This document shows, piece after piece, positions 8,026-18,504 of a DNA stretch of 33,461 bases. This stretch comes from Candidatus Altimarinota bacterium (lineage in GTDB: Bacteria > Patescibacteriota > Gracilibacteria > UBA1369 > LOWO2-01-FULL-3). Each line of letters opens with the position of its first letter. Position 1 is the first letter of the stretch. The stretch is from NCBI GenBank assembly GCA_016763975.1, contig JAESSS010000083.1:1-33461 (forward strand), written 5' to 3'. The position numbers were made by a program, and so were the translations under genes. The notes beneath the pieces are model-generated. The model ran no database searches. It was given only the letters and a program-made list of their open reading frames with translations, and was not told the origin of the DNA.

Positions 8026-11000
8026 ATGACCCTCAACAGACTTAACAGCATTGAAACAAAAGCTGAGAGACACGGCGAAAGCATCTCCAGCCGTTTTGCC
8101 AAAGAATGTCCAGAACCAAAAGACATAAAATTCAATAAATTTGAAAGTAGCGATTTAGGCACAGACGACAATCGTGTACAAAAAATGAAAGAGCTTTTTC
8201 TCGAAACTATTGCAAAGGAAATCTTTCCAAACGACAACATTTTAGGAGAAAGGTTAGCAACAGATCTCGCATACTCATTCAAAGAATCTGCAACAGAATT
8301 AACAGATGAAAAAATTGCAGAACTGAAAATAACAAAACTTAGCTTCAAAAAACACGACGATGCCGGAAAAGATCTTCACATGATGAAGCTCACAGCACAT
8401 GGAAACAAAAATCTAGAATTCGAAATACCTCTACGTTCTAGTCTAACAGAAGCTTGGATTAAAAGACGGCACGAAGTAAAAAATAAGGCAATTAACAATC
8501 GAAAAAACGACTTATTCCAAGTATATACAAATGAAAGTAAAGGAATGGTCGGCTTTCAATTTAAACAAAGAAACCTAGAAATAGATAAAAAACCGGAAGA
8601 TAGCATCACAGAAAAAGGCTACGCTGGTTATTTAATTCGCAACGCAAAAAACGAAGTAGTATACGGAGTTCAAATAAGCGTAGAAGATCCAAACAAAATA
8701 AAACTACTAAAACTTATCGTTTCAGAAAGTCTGCCGCTACAATACATAATTGAAAAAAGCAGAGAAACAACTGTGAAAAAATTCACAATTAACGACATCG
8801 ATAACATCGGTGAAGCTGAAGTAGAAAACAATCCACAAGTAGAAAATCCACGAGAAACCCAAGAAGTTACAGGCGAAGATAAAGACAAACTTTTCAAAGA
8901 AGCTGGAATAGATATGTCTGACGCAATTAGTTATAAATTCCAAATAACAGGAGTAGAAAGAAGTTTCAAAAAACGAGCAACGGAAGAATTCATGAAAAAA
9001 TTCGATACACTTTTCAAAAACAAAAAAACATCACGTGCAGAAAAAGTACAATTAGTACAACACGCTTTTTATGCTCGACTTCTATCAATCATCAAACGCG
9101 ATGGTTCCATAGATAAAGAAAGCAAAAGCTACAACAAATGGAATGTCGGAAATGGAAAAGTAGGAACAGATGAATTCAACAAATCTTTTGACAACTCAAA
9201 TGCTGAACTAATAAAGTTAGTATCAAACACCCCAACAACAAGAGTAGATAGAACAACTGTCGCTCAAGGTGAAAGAAGAGCAGGGCAAACAACAGCAAAA
9301 CCTACAGTAAGACCTCGCCCAGAACCTCGTACAGAAGAAACTCCAAAAAGATCTACGGGCAAAACTCGAAGAACAGCACGTGAAAATCTAGACACACAAC
9401 AAACAAAAATTAGACACACAACATATCTCCAAGAATATAAAACTCTTTCAAAAAAAGAATTCACGTTAACCAAAAATGTTGGAGAAATGTACGAAGAAAA
9501 AATGAAAAACCGCTTCCTCAAAATGAATGGCAATAAAGCCGTCATAAACATCATGAAAAAAGAACCCTTTAAGCTACACCACACAGACATACCAAGAATT
9601 TTTGCTGAAATTGTTTCAGAAGACGACAATGACAAAGTTCATCTGAAAGACATTTTCAAATTCATGAAAGGATTCTCCACACAAGCTCAGTTCATCGTCG
9701 GAGAATCACTATTAAAAGACAAAGATAAGTTCATAGAAGAATTCCAAAAACTCGCAGACAACAAAAATAAAACCGCAGATGAAGAAAGAAAATACGCATA
9801 CATGTTTAAAGTTCTTTCCAAATCATTCGATCTCCTCAATGCGATCTCCAAATTAACTCACGGAAAAGTTGCACCGACAGATTGGGACAAAGGGCGCAGT
9901 CCAGGAACAAGAATTCAAACAAAAATGAAAGAGCAAAAGGATTTTTACGAAAACTTATACAAAAACCAAATCCCTCAAATGAAAGCCCTCTTCAAACTTT
10001 GTTCTTATGAACAAAATAAACAAGGAGATTGGGCAAAAATCATCGCACTACTTTTTGCAAATAACGTGGATCAAATGACAATGGTCAACATCGATGGCAA
10101 AACCTCAACAATAGACAGAGGAGAATTCCAAAGATACAACAGTCCACGCTCAGCATTTGACGACCTAATCAACACACCAGGAATGACAGCACCAGGTGAC
10201 AAAGGCGTAGAGATGATTCAAGAAGCACCAATGATCAAAGAATTAAATCGACTAATTACACTTGGCTTTTTAAACCAATACTTAAGAGAAAATACCGAAA
10301 AAGGAAATAAAACAAATTTTAAAGGATTAAAAAAAGACACAATATTTCAAAAAAGATTAAAACTAAGACTTTTAACAAGCCTGGATGCGGACACAATGAG
10401 TCCCCTCTCTATCATCGCTTTTCAAGCAGGATATTTAATCGATAGAACAGCAAAATTCGAAAATCAATTTGATAGACTCGAAACAAAAGAAGGTGAAAAC
10501 GTAAAACCTCAACATCCAGCATTAGAAAAAATGGTCAAAACAATGATCGCAGCTGGATACGGCAAAAAAGATATTACAAAAGTACAAAGCGCCGTACTTG
10601 GTGGAGCCATGACTCAAGTAACAGAAACTAGTCCAGGAAAGTATGAATTAACAGCCGGCGGTGTAGGCTCATCAATCAAACTCAGCGATGGATCAACACT
10701 AAACTGGGGATTTGGCGCAACAAAAGATGGAGAATTCCTAGGTGGTCTTGCACTAAAATGGGACATAGTAAAAACAGATGGATACTCACTACAAGGAGTT
10801 GCAGAAATTGGAGTCAACGGAGCTGCATTAGGAATGGGACACAATGCAGAAACGAAATACATTAATTTCTCACTATTTATAGGAGGCAATTTTTCATTCG
10901 CAAATATTATCCCAACAGTGGGAGGAAGTTTCATGCTTTCATGGAATGCAAAAGCGCAATTCGAAAGAGAAAGAACATCAAAAGAAGAAAAAAGCCAATT

Positions 11001-13356
11001 CCACAAACTATGGAATGACTGGAAAAAACTACCTTCCGGATCAAGTAAAAGTAAATTCGAATCACTACAAAAAATAAAACCACTGTGGGACAAACTAAGA
11101 CCACTACAAGACGATTTCAATCTTACTCCAGCTCACATCATAAAGATGATAGACAGGATTAAAGAAGAAATCACCAGTGAAACACTAGACGAATTAGCAT
11201 CATCCCCTATCCCTATAATTTCATCAGTTGGAATAGTTATGGTGGGGGCAGTGCCAATTCCAGTAATCGGTCTTAAAATCGGTTCTGCAAAATTAAACAC
11301 ACCAAATAGAAAAGAAATTTCAAAATTACTACCACTAATATCTGATAGAAGAACTTTTGAAAAAGCTCTGAAAACAGTGGAAGCAGGAAAAACTAAATTT
11401 CACAACGAACTTCCACAACTAGTTTATGGAAGAGATGGAGAAATCTTAATTTTAGAAAAAAGTCGTGAAACAAATCTAACAACAATCAAAAAAGAACCAG
11501 ATTTAAAAGAATATAACGAAGCACTAAAACCAAGTCGCATACGTTTAGAAAAAGATGAAAATGGAAATACAGAATTAATAATTGAAAAAACTGAAGACAA
11601 AGATAGTGAAATTTATCTCGATCCAAACGTAATTGGCATCCGAATTAGAAAAGAAAATGGAAAATTATACTTGGAAGGAGATATTAGTGATTTAATTATT
11701 TCTAGAGAAAGATTTAAACTGCCTTTCCCACGAGATCGATTCAAAGCATCAATTCGCGACGTAATAGTGATCAGACAAAGCTCATCACTAAAAGCTGGAA
11801 ACGGAACAATGTACATCCAAGAAAAGTCTGGATCGATGTTTCAAAAGCTTAGAGCAGAAAAAAACTATGAATTACAAAGAGGCGCATCTGATAGAGCTCA
11901 AACAAACATCTACGAAGGACACGCACGTGCACCACTGTCAAGAATTGACCCTACAATAGAAAAAAACAAAGACCGAAAAACAGCAGTCAAAGAAAGACTG
12001 TTAACAATGAATACAATCAAATATCAAGACTTTGCCGAACAATCACTCGGAAAAGACTTTTTCATAGAACTTGATGATTTTTACACAAAAAACAAAAAAG
12101 CATTTGCTGCGGTGGCAGATAATCCGACAAAAATAATTCAAATCTTTGCAAAAGCCGGAGTAAAACTAAATGATCGACAAGCAAGTGTCGCTACAATGTA
12201 TATTCTCGATAAACACTTCACAACATTGGTGAAAAAGAAAAACGCACCAGCAATAAAACGGGGAATTGAAAATCGAATCAAATGGATCAGACCAATTTTC
12301 AAAAAACAATTTGGAGAAATTTTAACAAGAATAGGAGAAGACCCTACAAGAGCTGGAGAACTAACTGACATGATCATGATGAACATTTACGATGATGTCC
12401 TACAAAAATTGAAAAGCGGAAATCTAGAAAGTTTCACAAATCAATTTGCTATGGCAGTACCAGCAGGTGCAGCATTCTTCTCAGGATCACGCACCATAGA
12501 AAAAGGAACAAAACGAGCCATGGTAATGACACGCACACCAAACTCAGCAAGCATGTCACAAATGCCAAGAGTATTTGGTTTCCTCAGTGACACAATCGAA
12601 ACATACGAATTAGATGAAGAAAACCCTACAAAAAGACTTCTAGCACAAGTACTTCTCGAAGCTGCAAGTCCAACACCAAAAGAAGATTTAGATTTCCTCA
12701 CAGCTCCCTTGGCATTAAAATTAGCTTCAATGAGTGTGAAATCAAAAAGTGGAAAAGAATTAGCTCCACTAATGGTAGGAGGATTAGAAAACTATAAACT
12801 AATAAACGAAATCTTTATTGATAATTCAAAACTTAACTCTCCTAAACACAAAAAAGCATTCCAATATTTCAAAGAACTTGTGACCGGAGTACGCAATGCG
12901 CAACTAGCTGGAAAAACTTTCGAAAGAAAACTCAGTAACGGTGCACAAATAAAAATAAGAATGACCACAGAAATAATGTCAGGAGCATACACAAAATGTG
13001 CAAACGCATCCTTCTATGTAAGAGAACTCGGATCAATCGAAGTAACTGAAACAATAAAAGGATTAGGAGTTCGTGGCGTCTACAACGAAACAATTGACCG
13101 CATAGAATCAAAACAATCCAAAATCCACGCTTCCGCATTTGCCGGAGTGGCAGTCGTTCAAGCAACTCCCAAAAGAACACCAGTACAGAAAGAAGGTGGC
13201 AAACATTCAAAAGGTGGACCAAAAGAAAACCCACCAAAAGGAGCAGGAGGAAACCCAAACAGGAGACCAACTGACACAGAACCAATCGTATATTCAAAAG
13301 GCCAAGCAAAAGGACCAAACAAAGCATCAGGATCAATTAGCCCATCAGGACACTAA
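8026..13356 (+). CDS. Giant protein of unknown function (1776 aa)
   Basis: I do not recognise a family. No signal peptide is seen at the N-terminus. Residues 1-400 are charged and mixed alpha/beta. A basic, Pro/Arg/Thr-rich, probably disordered linker spans about 402-470. A long, mostly helical, lysine-rich stretch runs to about 860. Residues about 865-985 are glycine-rich with short alternating strands (for example LSDGSTLNWGFGAT, KYINFSLFIGGNFSF), like strands of a beta-barrel or curved sheet. A hydrophobic segment rich in Pro, Gly, Ile and Val lies near 1057-1090. The last 60 residues are a Gly/Pro/Lys-rich disordered tail. Cysteines are very rare. It has the strongest promoter in the window and is followed 5 bp later by the giant exported protein, so the two are almost certainly co-expressed. 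Confidence 0.9.
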   Translation: MTLNRLNSIETKAERHGESISSRFAKECPEPKDIKFNKFESSDLGTDDNRVQKMKELFLETIAKEIFPNDNILGERLATDLAYSFKESATELTDEKIAELKITKLSFKKHDDAGKDLHMMKLTAHGNKNLEFEIPLRSSLTEAWIKRRHEVKNKAINNRKNDLFQVYTNESKGMVGFQFKQRNLEIDKKPEDSITEKGYAGYLIRNAKNEVVYGVQISVEDPNKIKLLKLIVSESLPLQYIIEKSRETTVKKFTINDIDNIGEAEVENNPQVENPRETQEVTGEDKDKLFKEAGIDMSDAISYKFQITGVERSFKKRATEEFMKKFDTLFKNKKTSRAEKVQLVQHAFYARLLSIIKRDGSIDKESKSYNKWNVGNGKVGTDEFNKSFDNSNAELIKLVSNTPTTRVDRTTVAQGERRAGQTTAKPTVRPRPEPRTEETPKRSTGKTRRTARENLDTQQTKIRHTTYLQEYKTLSKKEFTLTKNVGEMYEEKMKNRFLKMNGNKAVINIMKKEPFKLHHTDIPRIFAEIVSEDDNDKVHLKDIFKFMKGFSTQAQFIVGESLLKDKDKFIEEFQKLADNKNKTADEERKYAYMFKVLSKSFDLLNAISKLTHGKVAPTDWDKGRSPGTRIQTKMKEQKDFYENLYKNQIPQMKALFKLCSYEQNKQGDWAKIIALLFANNVDQMTMVNIDGKTSTIDRGEFQRYNSPRSAFDDLINTPGMTAPGDKGVEMIQEAPMIKELNRLITLGFLNQYLRENTEKGNKTNFKGLKKDTIFQKRLKLRLLTSLDADTMSPLSIIAFQAGYLIDRTAKFENQFDRLETKEGENVKPQHPALEKMVKTMIAAGYGKKDITKVQSAVLGGAMTQVTETSPGKYELTAGGVGSSIKLSDGSTLNWGFGATKDGEFLGGLALKWDIVKTDGYSLQGVAEIGVNGAALGMGHNAETKYINFSLFIGGNFSFANIIPTVGGSFMLSWNAKAQFERERTSKEEKSQFHKLWNDWKKLPSGSSKSKFESLQKIKPLWDKLRPLQDDFNLTPAHIIKMIDRIKEEITSETLDELASSPIPIISSVGIVMVGAVPIPVIGLKIGSAKLNTPNRKEISKLLPLISDRRTFEKALKTVEAGKTKFHNELPQLVYGRDGEILILEKSRETNLTTIKKEPDLKEYNEALKPSRIRLEKDENGNTELIIEKTEDKDSEIYLDPNVIGIRIRKENGKLYLEGDISDLIISRERFKLPFPRDRFKASIRDVIVIRQSSSLKAGNGTMYIQEKSGSMFQKLRAEKNYELQRGASDRAQTNIYEGHARAPLSRIDPTIEKNKDRKTAVKERLLTMNTIKYQDFAEQSLGKDFFIELDDFYTKNKKAFAAVADNPTKIIQIFAKAGVKLNDRQASVATMYILDKHFTTLVKKKNAPAIKRGIENRIKWIRPIFKKQFGEILTRIGEDPTRAGELTDMIMMNIYDDVLQKLKSGNLESFTNQFAMAVPAGAAFFSGSRTIEKGTKRAMVMTRTPNSASMSQMPRVFGFLSDTIETYELDEENPTKRLLAQVLLEAASPTPKEDLDFLTAPLALKLASMSVKSKSGKELAPLMVGGLENYKLINEIFIDNSKLNSPKHKKAFQYFKELVTGVRNAQLAGKTFERKLSNGAQIKIRMTTEIMSGAYTKCANASFYVRELGSIEVTETIKGLGVRGVYNETIDRIESKQSKIHASAFAGVAVVQATPKRTPVQKEGGKHSKGGPKENPPKGAGGNPNRRPTDTEPIVYSKGQAKGPNKASGSISPSGH

Positions 13357-13361
13357 AAATT

Positions 13362-16300
13362 ATGAAAAAATTCTTACAAAAATTTACAGTCGGACTATTC
13401 GCATCATTGCTAATATTTTCTAATGCTTCAGCCGTAGAAAATATATCAAACTTCACACCAGAACGACCTGGCATCCCCTTTATAGAAGGACAGTCAGGAT
13501 TATCATTCCCCTCTTTCAACAATTTCACCAATAACCCAAATATTTCAATTGGGAGTAGATTCGGAGACGAAAGACTATTTTTAGTAGCAAAACATTGTTC
13601 CGGCGGAGAAAGCGGGTGTAAAGATCAAAATTATTTCAATACAGTTCCAAGCGAAACAACAGGCAAAACCATGAAAGAAGGTGATGTAATTCGTTTCGAA
13701 TTGTATTTTCACAATAATGGTGAAGACTCCTATGATGGAGCCGCAGGAGGAAGTCCTGACGCTGAAAGCGTAGACATTGGAATCGACCTGAACAACATTT
13801 TAGGTCAAGGAGGTGTGATGAGACCAAGAGGTTTCATAAAATGGAATAAAGACTCTCATGACACAATCCCTACATCATTCACTGAAAATGGAACAGAAAA
13901 AAGAATAGTAACAGACGATATTCAAGCAGTTTTCCCTGCAGGAGAATTTGGACTGGAGCCTGTTAAAGACTCGGCATGGCTGACAGTCCTTCTTTCAGAA
14001 CCAAACACATTCTATGATAAAGCGGTTACAGAAAAGACTGAACTAAAATTTGATACGGTTGTGCCAAATAATATCCTTATCAACGCAACACCACATTTCA
14101 AAGAAGATAAGATGTGGATAAGCTTCGACAGAATCCCAGGATGTTTCCGTTATAGCGGTGCCGCATATTTCGATGTAATAGTAACTAAAAAAACTCCACC
14201 ACCTCCACCACCTCCAGTAAAAGAACCTCTTTGTACTAATTTAGACATTACTCAAGTAAATGGAGATGGATTACACGAACTCTCAGGCAAATTTGGATTG
14301 AAAGACGTAATCACAGCTGACCTTGAGATTGGTTTACAATGGACATCAGATGATGCGAATAGTCAATTTACAAAAGCAGACGGAAGCCTAAGCAAAGGAT
14401 CAGCCAACAGCTCCCCCACTGAGAAGATCTTCTACAAAGGAGATTCGCCAGTAAATGTAAAACTAGTAAATGTACCAGCAGGAATAGACATCTCAGCTTG
14501 TACAAAAAAACTAGTCTTCCCAGAAACTTCAAACTTTTGTACTGAACTCAACTCAACAGCAGTACCACAAGGATTTATCAATGGAAAGCCAGCCTTTAAG
14601 CTAGATACCAACTTTAAATTCAAAGAAGAAACACCTACATCAACAACAATAAATTACTCTTCACCAAACTCTACGAACAAATTCTTTGAACAGCTTGGTG
14701 TAGCAAATCAAAAAATAAAAGAAATTACACAAAAATTCTTTGTTGGAGACACAAAAGTCGATGTATCAGAAAATAGTGAAATTTTCTTTACAGGAGATGG
14801 ACCAATTGAGGTGAAACTCTCAGGAATATCAAAAGAACTCGCAAACGAAACAGTTTGTAAGGCCAGCCTAGAGTTCCCAATCTGTAACAAACTAAGAGTT
14901 AACTACCAAACACCAAAAGTAGGAACAGTAACAATATTTAGCGCAAAATCTCTAGACCAAAACGGAAAACTATTCAACGGAGCAATGACCTACAAAGTAT
15001 TGCCTGGATATGGCCAATTCTTCAAGGATCAACCAGAAGGAATAAAAATCAACGAAGAAGATCAATTCATTGAATGTGAAGACTGTCACAAACTCTCAGT
15101 CAAAAGCGATTTAATCTGTAGTGAACAAAAAAGTAATACTATCTCTGGACAAGACATTATCAACGTATTCAAAGGAACAAATATTCTAAAAATACCGGTA
15201 ATCAAACAAAAAATCGAAATAGTTCCACAAAAAAAGACAATTCCAAACATGGAAAACTTTTTACAAACAATTATCGACCTCAATAACGGGAAATTTACAA
15301 CAACCCCACCAATAAAAAAGAAATTTAATCCCCTACTTGGGCTAACTAAAGCTGAAGAAGAAATAATCGACAACATAAAAAACGGTAGCGAAATAATCAC
15401 AGTCAACCCAGGAGAAAAAGTATATTTCCTAGCTGAAAAAGCTGGAACAAACGTCATAGAAATTTCTACTGATTGTTCAACAAACAACTGTAACCGAAGT
15501 TTTAACATTATTGAAGAAAATTTCTGTACAGAACTTCAAGTAAGCAAACACCACGATCTAATCAAAAACACTGTTTCAGAATTCACTGCAAAAGCACAAG
15601 GCTCAAGCAATGACAGCTTTAATAGCATGATCACCTACTCCGTCGACGAAGGCTTCGGATCATTTTCAACTGAAAAACCAAGAGGCATTCCAGATAGCAA
15701 TTCTGAAATCGACCTTATCCCCGGAACAGATCAAACACCAAGAGAACCAATCGGTGGATTCTGCCAAGACATCCGCAAAGCAAATTCAATCACCGTAAAA
15801 CCAGGTACAAAAGTATATCTACATGCCTTAAAAGAAGGTGAAAACGTCGTACACGTAGAAACAAACTGTGCAGATGGAAATTGCAAAAAGGACTATGACA
15901 TCCTAGGTGAACCTCCAACAATCCCATTATTCTGTATCGCCATCGATACCTTTGACGATGGAGTACAACTAGAAAAAATTGAGATCTCAAAAGATTTCTA
16001 CAAACTTTCTACAAAAACCAGCTACACAGAAACAGTTGAAAACGCTAAATCCAAATTCACTTCTAACGGAGGTGTTTTCCTCAAAAGACCAACAGATCCT
16101 CTATTAGCAGGAATCTTTGACACACTTTTACAAGTGGATGACATCGAAAAATTAGAAAAACTATTCGGCCTCGACGACACAACTATCGACGATATCACCG
16201 GAGAAATATACTTCAAAGCTGATCCAAACGCCGATATAAACTCAACACTAAAAGTAGTTGCAGTCGACCACGAGGCAAGTTGTAACGAAGAATTTAAATT

Positions 16301-18488
16301 CGTAGCACCTGAAACTCCAGACGAATGTACAAACTTAAACCTCGATCCTGTAGCCACTAATTTTGACCGCATCACTGCACCAGAATTAAAAATCACAGGA
16401 GACTTCAAAGACCACGACGGAAATATGACCGTCACCGTAAAAGATGGCAAAGGAGGAATCATCAAATTTGGTGACAAAAAATCAGAAGCAAAAAAACAAT
16501 TAGTTTTCACAAAAGAAGAAATCGACTCAGCAACAAGTGAACTACTAATCGATTACGTTGCAGAAAACAGTGAAGACAACAAAATAACTATAGAAGCATT
16601 TGCCTCAAACATCTGCCAAGATCAATTCACTACAAAAATACAAATAGAATGTAAAGATCTCGAAATTGTCCGTCCTGACTCCCCTTGGGAAATTGACGAC
16701 AACGACGACGAGCAACTATTCAAAATCAAAGTAAGTCCTTCTAGTAGGGCAAAAGATTTCACATATGTTTGGGAAGTAATTTCCGGAGATGGTGAATGGG
16801 AAAACGGGGACGAAGATGACAAAACCCACGGAGTACTCTACAACCGACTCGAAGATTTTGACGACGATACAAAAGTAAAAGTATATGTCCAAGGTCAAGA
16901 ATCTGAATGTTACGACACCATCAGGACTCGAAGTGAAGAAGAACCTGAACGTAAACCAGAAATAAAAAAATACGTTTATCCAACAAATAACTCACAAAAA
17001 TACGAAGATAATGTATTAAATGTCGGTGGAAGCACAAATTACATCACATACAACATTATTTTTACCTCAGGATCTGAAACTACTTCAGTAAAATTAAAAG
17101 AAGATAAATTTAAATCTGCAGGAAAAATCGGCTCAATCAATATCTCTAACGGCGGAAACCTCATTGCAGAATCAATGAAAATTACCGTTAAAGAAAATGA
17201 CAGAACTTCTTACACAATATTTAACGGAGAAACCAGAGACGATCTTAAACCTTATGCCAAAGCTTACAACTGTTCAAACGGTACACAAAATCGAAGGGTA
17301 TGTTTAGACGACAAAGACTTCCTTGACGCAAAACAAGATTTCTTTAATGGAAAAGACTTAGAATTCAAAAACATTAAAAAAGGATCAGAAACAAAAATCT
17401 ATATTGATGTGAAAATGAAAAATCGTTCAAACATCAACACTGCTTTCTGTGAACAATTAACAAAAGTAAGTGGCTGTGGAGCGGAATTCCGCAACGTTGC
17501 CAGTTACAAAGACAATAAAGGAAACATCGGCCAAGACGATGCAAAAGTAATCATACTCTGCCCATTCATCCTTACTAGACAAGGTGGCGACGTTTTTTAC
17601 CACGACATTCTCAACACAGGAATCGATGTATCACAATGTTCTGAAGTCAAAGGATCAACCGGAACGGGAATCACTCCTGAAAAAGAACGTCCTGGAGAAG
17701 TACCAAGAACCGGCTCCGGCGACCTTCCACAAGAAGCAAAACTCCTAGAACTCCCATCCCACGACGTATGTCGCTTCTCAAACCAAGCTGACAACGTAGA
17801 AGGCTACAACAACGCCCTCAAAAACTTCTCATCCACTATTTGTGAGCTACGTGCAGACGTTGCCGAAGACTGGAAAGAAAGAAACATCAACGCAAAAATC
17901 GCTGCAAACGTCACCAGAATTTCACGTTGGGGCGGATTAAACAAAAATACAACTATCAACTCTACAAGCGACTTATCTCAATTCGACAATTCATCTAGCG
18001 GAGTATTCGTTGTTGAAAATAACGATCTAATCATTGGAGCAAACGGTACATACCGAATCCAAGGAAAAGGATCTATTCCAGCTGCACAAACCTATATTGT
18101 GAAAAACGGAAACATCCGCATCGAATCAAATATCGAATACGGAACAACTAACTTTTCAAAACAAAGAGAAATTCCATCAGCTGCATTTATCGTAATCGAC
18201 GGTGACATCATTATTTCAAGCAATGTCACAACCATCGACGGAATCTTAATGGCAGTAGATTTAGACCAAAGTGGCAACGACGGACAAATCAAAGCCAAAG
18301 GCCAAAGTACTAAACTACTGAAAATTAACGGTAGTGTATTCGGAAACGTCTACGACCTATTCCGCAACCGTGTCGGGGCTGGTGACCCAACTCGCAACGA
18401 AGGATCAGTCACAATTCACTACGATTCAAGACTGATGCTCAACACTCCACCGGTAATCACTGAGTTCGTGGATTTGATTCCAAACTAG
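13362..18488 (+). CDS. Giant exported surface protein with seven Cys-bounded modules (1708 aa)
   Basis: A Sec signal peptide (MKKF..., hydrophobic core, ASA cleavage near residue 26) shows export. Residues about 65-275 form a domain with the RFELYFHNNG motif of DUF11-like surface repeats. Seven proline residues (279-285) then lead into a tandem array. Seven modules each open with a cysteine in a (F/L/I/E)C-x-x-(L/I) context and close with another: 291-380, 393-499, 508-710, 722-841, 858-974, 989-1085 and 1097-1183. A further beta-rich domain spans about 1195-1395. The final 309 residues, from C1400, form a distinct beta-rich module with repeated short strands (YIVKNGNIRIESN, AAFIVIDGDIIIS). 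No C-terminal sortase signal or membrane anchor is evident. Function is unknown; a surface adhesin, stalk or S-layer-like role is plausible. Confidence 0.9.
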   Translation: MKKFLQKFTVGLFASLLIFSNASAVENISNFTPERPGIPFIEGQSGLSFPSFNNFTNNPNISIGSRFGDERLFLVAKHCSGGESGCKDQNYFNTVPSETTGKTMKEGDVIRFELYFHNNGEDSYDGAAGGSPDAESVDIGIDLNNILGQGGVMRPRGFIKWNKDSHDTIPTSFTENGTEKRIVTDDIQAVFPAGEFGLEPVKDSAWLTVLLSEPNTFYDKAVTEKTELKFDTVVPNNILINATPHFKEDKMWISFDRIPGCFRYSGAAYFDVIVTKKTPPPPPPPVKEPLCTNLDITQVNGDGLHELSGKFGLKDVITADLEIGLQWTSDDANSQFTKADGSLSKGSANSSPTEKIFYKGDSPVNVKLVNVPAGIDISACTKKLVFPETSNFCTELNSTAVPQGFINGKPAFKLDTNFKFKEETPTSTTINYSSPNSTNKFFEQLGVANQKIKEITQKFFVGDTKVDVSENSEIFFTGDGPIEVKLSGISKELANETVCKASLEFPICNKLRVNYQTPKVGTVTIFSAKSLDQNGKLFNGAMTYKVLPGYGQFFKDQPEGIKINEEDQFIECEDCHKLSVKSDLICSEQKSNTISGQDIINVFKGTNILKIPVIKQKIEIVPQKKTIPNMENFLQTIIDLNNGKFTTTPPIKKKFNPLLGLTKAEEEIIDNIKNGSEIITVNPGEKVYFLAEKAGTNVIEISTDCSTNNCNRSFNIIEENFCTELQVSKHHDLIKNTVSEFTAKAQGSSNDSFNSMITYSVDEGFGSFSTEKPRGIPDSNSEIDLIPGTDQTPREPIGGFCQDIRKANSITVKPGTKVYLHALKEGENVVHVETNCADGNCKKDYDILGEPPTIPLFCIAIDTFDDGVQLEKIEISKDFYKLSTKTSYTETVENAKSKFTSNGGVFLKRPTDPLLAGIFDTLLQVDDIEKLEKLFGLDDTTIDDITGEIYFKADPNADINSTLKVVAVDHEASCNEEFKFVAPETPDECTNLNLDPVATNFDRITAPELKITGDFKDHDGNMTVTVKDGKGGIIKFGDKKSEAKKQLVFTKEEIDSATSELLIDYVAENSEDNKITIEAFASNICQDQFTTKIQIECKDLEIVRPDSPWEIDDNDDEQLFKIKVSPSSRAKDFTYVWEVISGDGEWENGDEDDKTHGVLYNRLEDFDDDTKVKVYVQGQESECYDTIRTRSEEEPERKPEIKKYVYPTNNSQKYEDNVLNVGGSTNYITYNIIFTSGSETTSVKLKEDKFKSAGKIGSINISNGGNLIAESMKITVKENDRTSYTIFNGETRDDLKPYAKAYNCSNGTQNRRVCLDDKDFLDAKQDFFNGKDLEFKNIKKGSETKIYIDVKMKNRSNINTAFCEQLTKVSGCGAEFRNVASYKDNKGNIGQDDAKVIILCPFILTRQGGDVFYHDILNTGIDVSQCSEVKGSTGTGITPEKERPGEVPRTGSGDLPQEAKLLELPSHDVCRFSNQADNVEGYNNALKNFSSTICELRADVAEDWKERNINAKIAANVTRISRWGGLNKNTTINSTSDLSQFDNSSSGVFVVENNDLIIGANGTYRIQGKGSIPAAQTYIVKNGNIRIESNIEYGTTNFSKQREIPSAAFIVIDGDIIISSNVTTIDGILMAVDLDQSGNDGQIKAKGQSTKLLKINGSVFGNVYDLFRNRVGAGDPTRNEGSVTIHYDSRLMLNTPPVITEFVDLIPN

Positions 18489-18491
18489 TGT

Positions 18492-18497
18492 TACACT
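18492..18497 (+). promoter_or_regulatory. -10 element of holA (leaderless geometry)
   Basis: TACACT lies just after the stop codon of the giant exported protein gene and is followed by seven bases and then the holA ATG at 18505. No good -35 is visible. It would let holA be transcribed separately from the giant operon. Confidence 0.4.
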
Positions 18498-18504
18498 CGG
18501 CTCC

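Noticed and set aside
10614-11120. Long antisense reading frame inside the 1776-aa gene, and similar frames opposite other genes
   Set aside because: Composition is that of a complementary-strand shadow (Ser/Leu/Phe-rich), with no promoter or recognisable domain.
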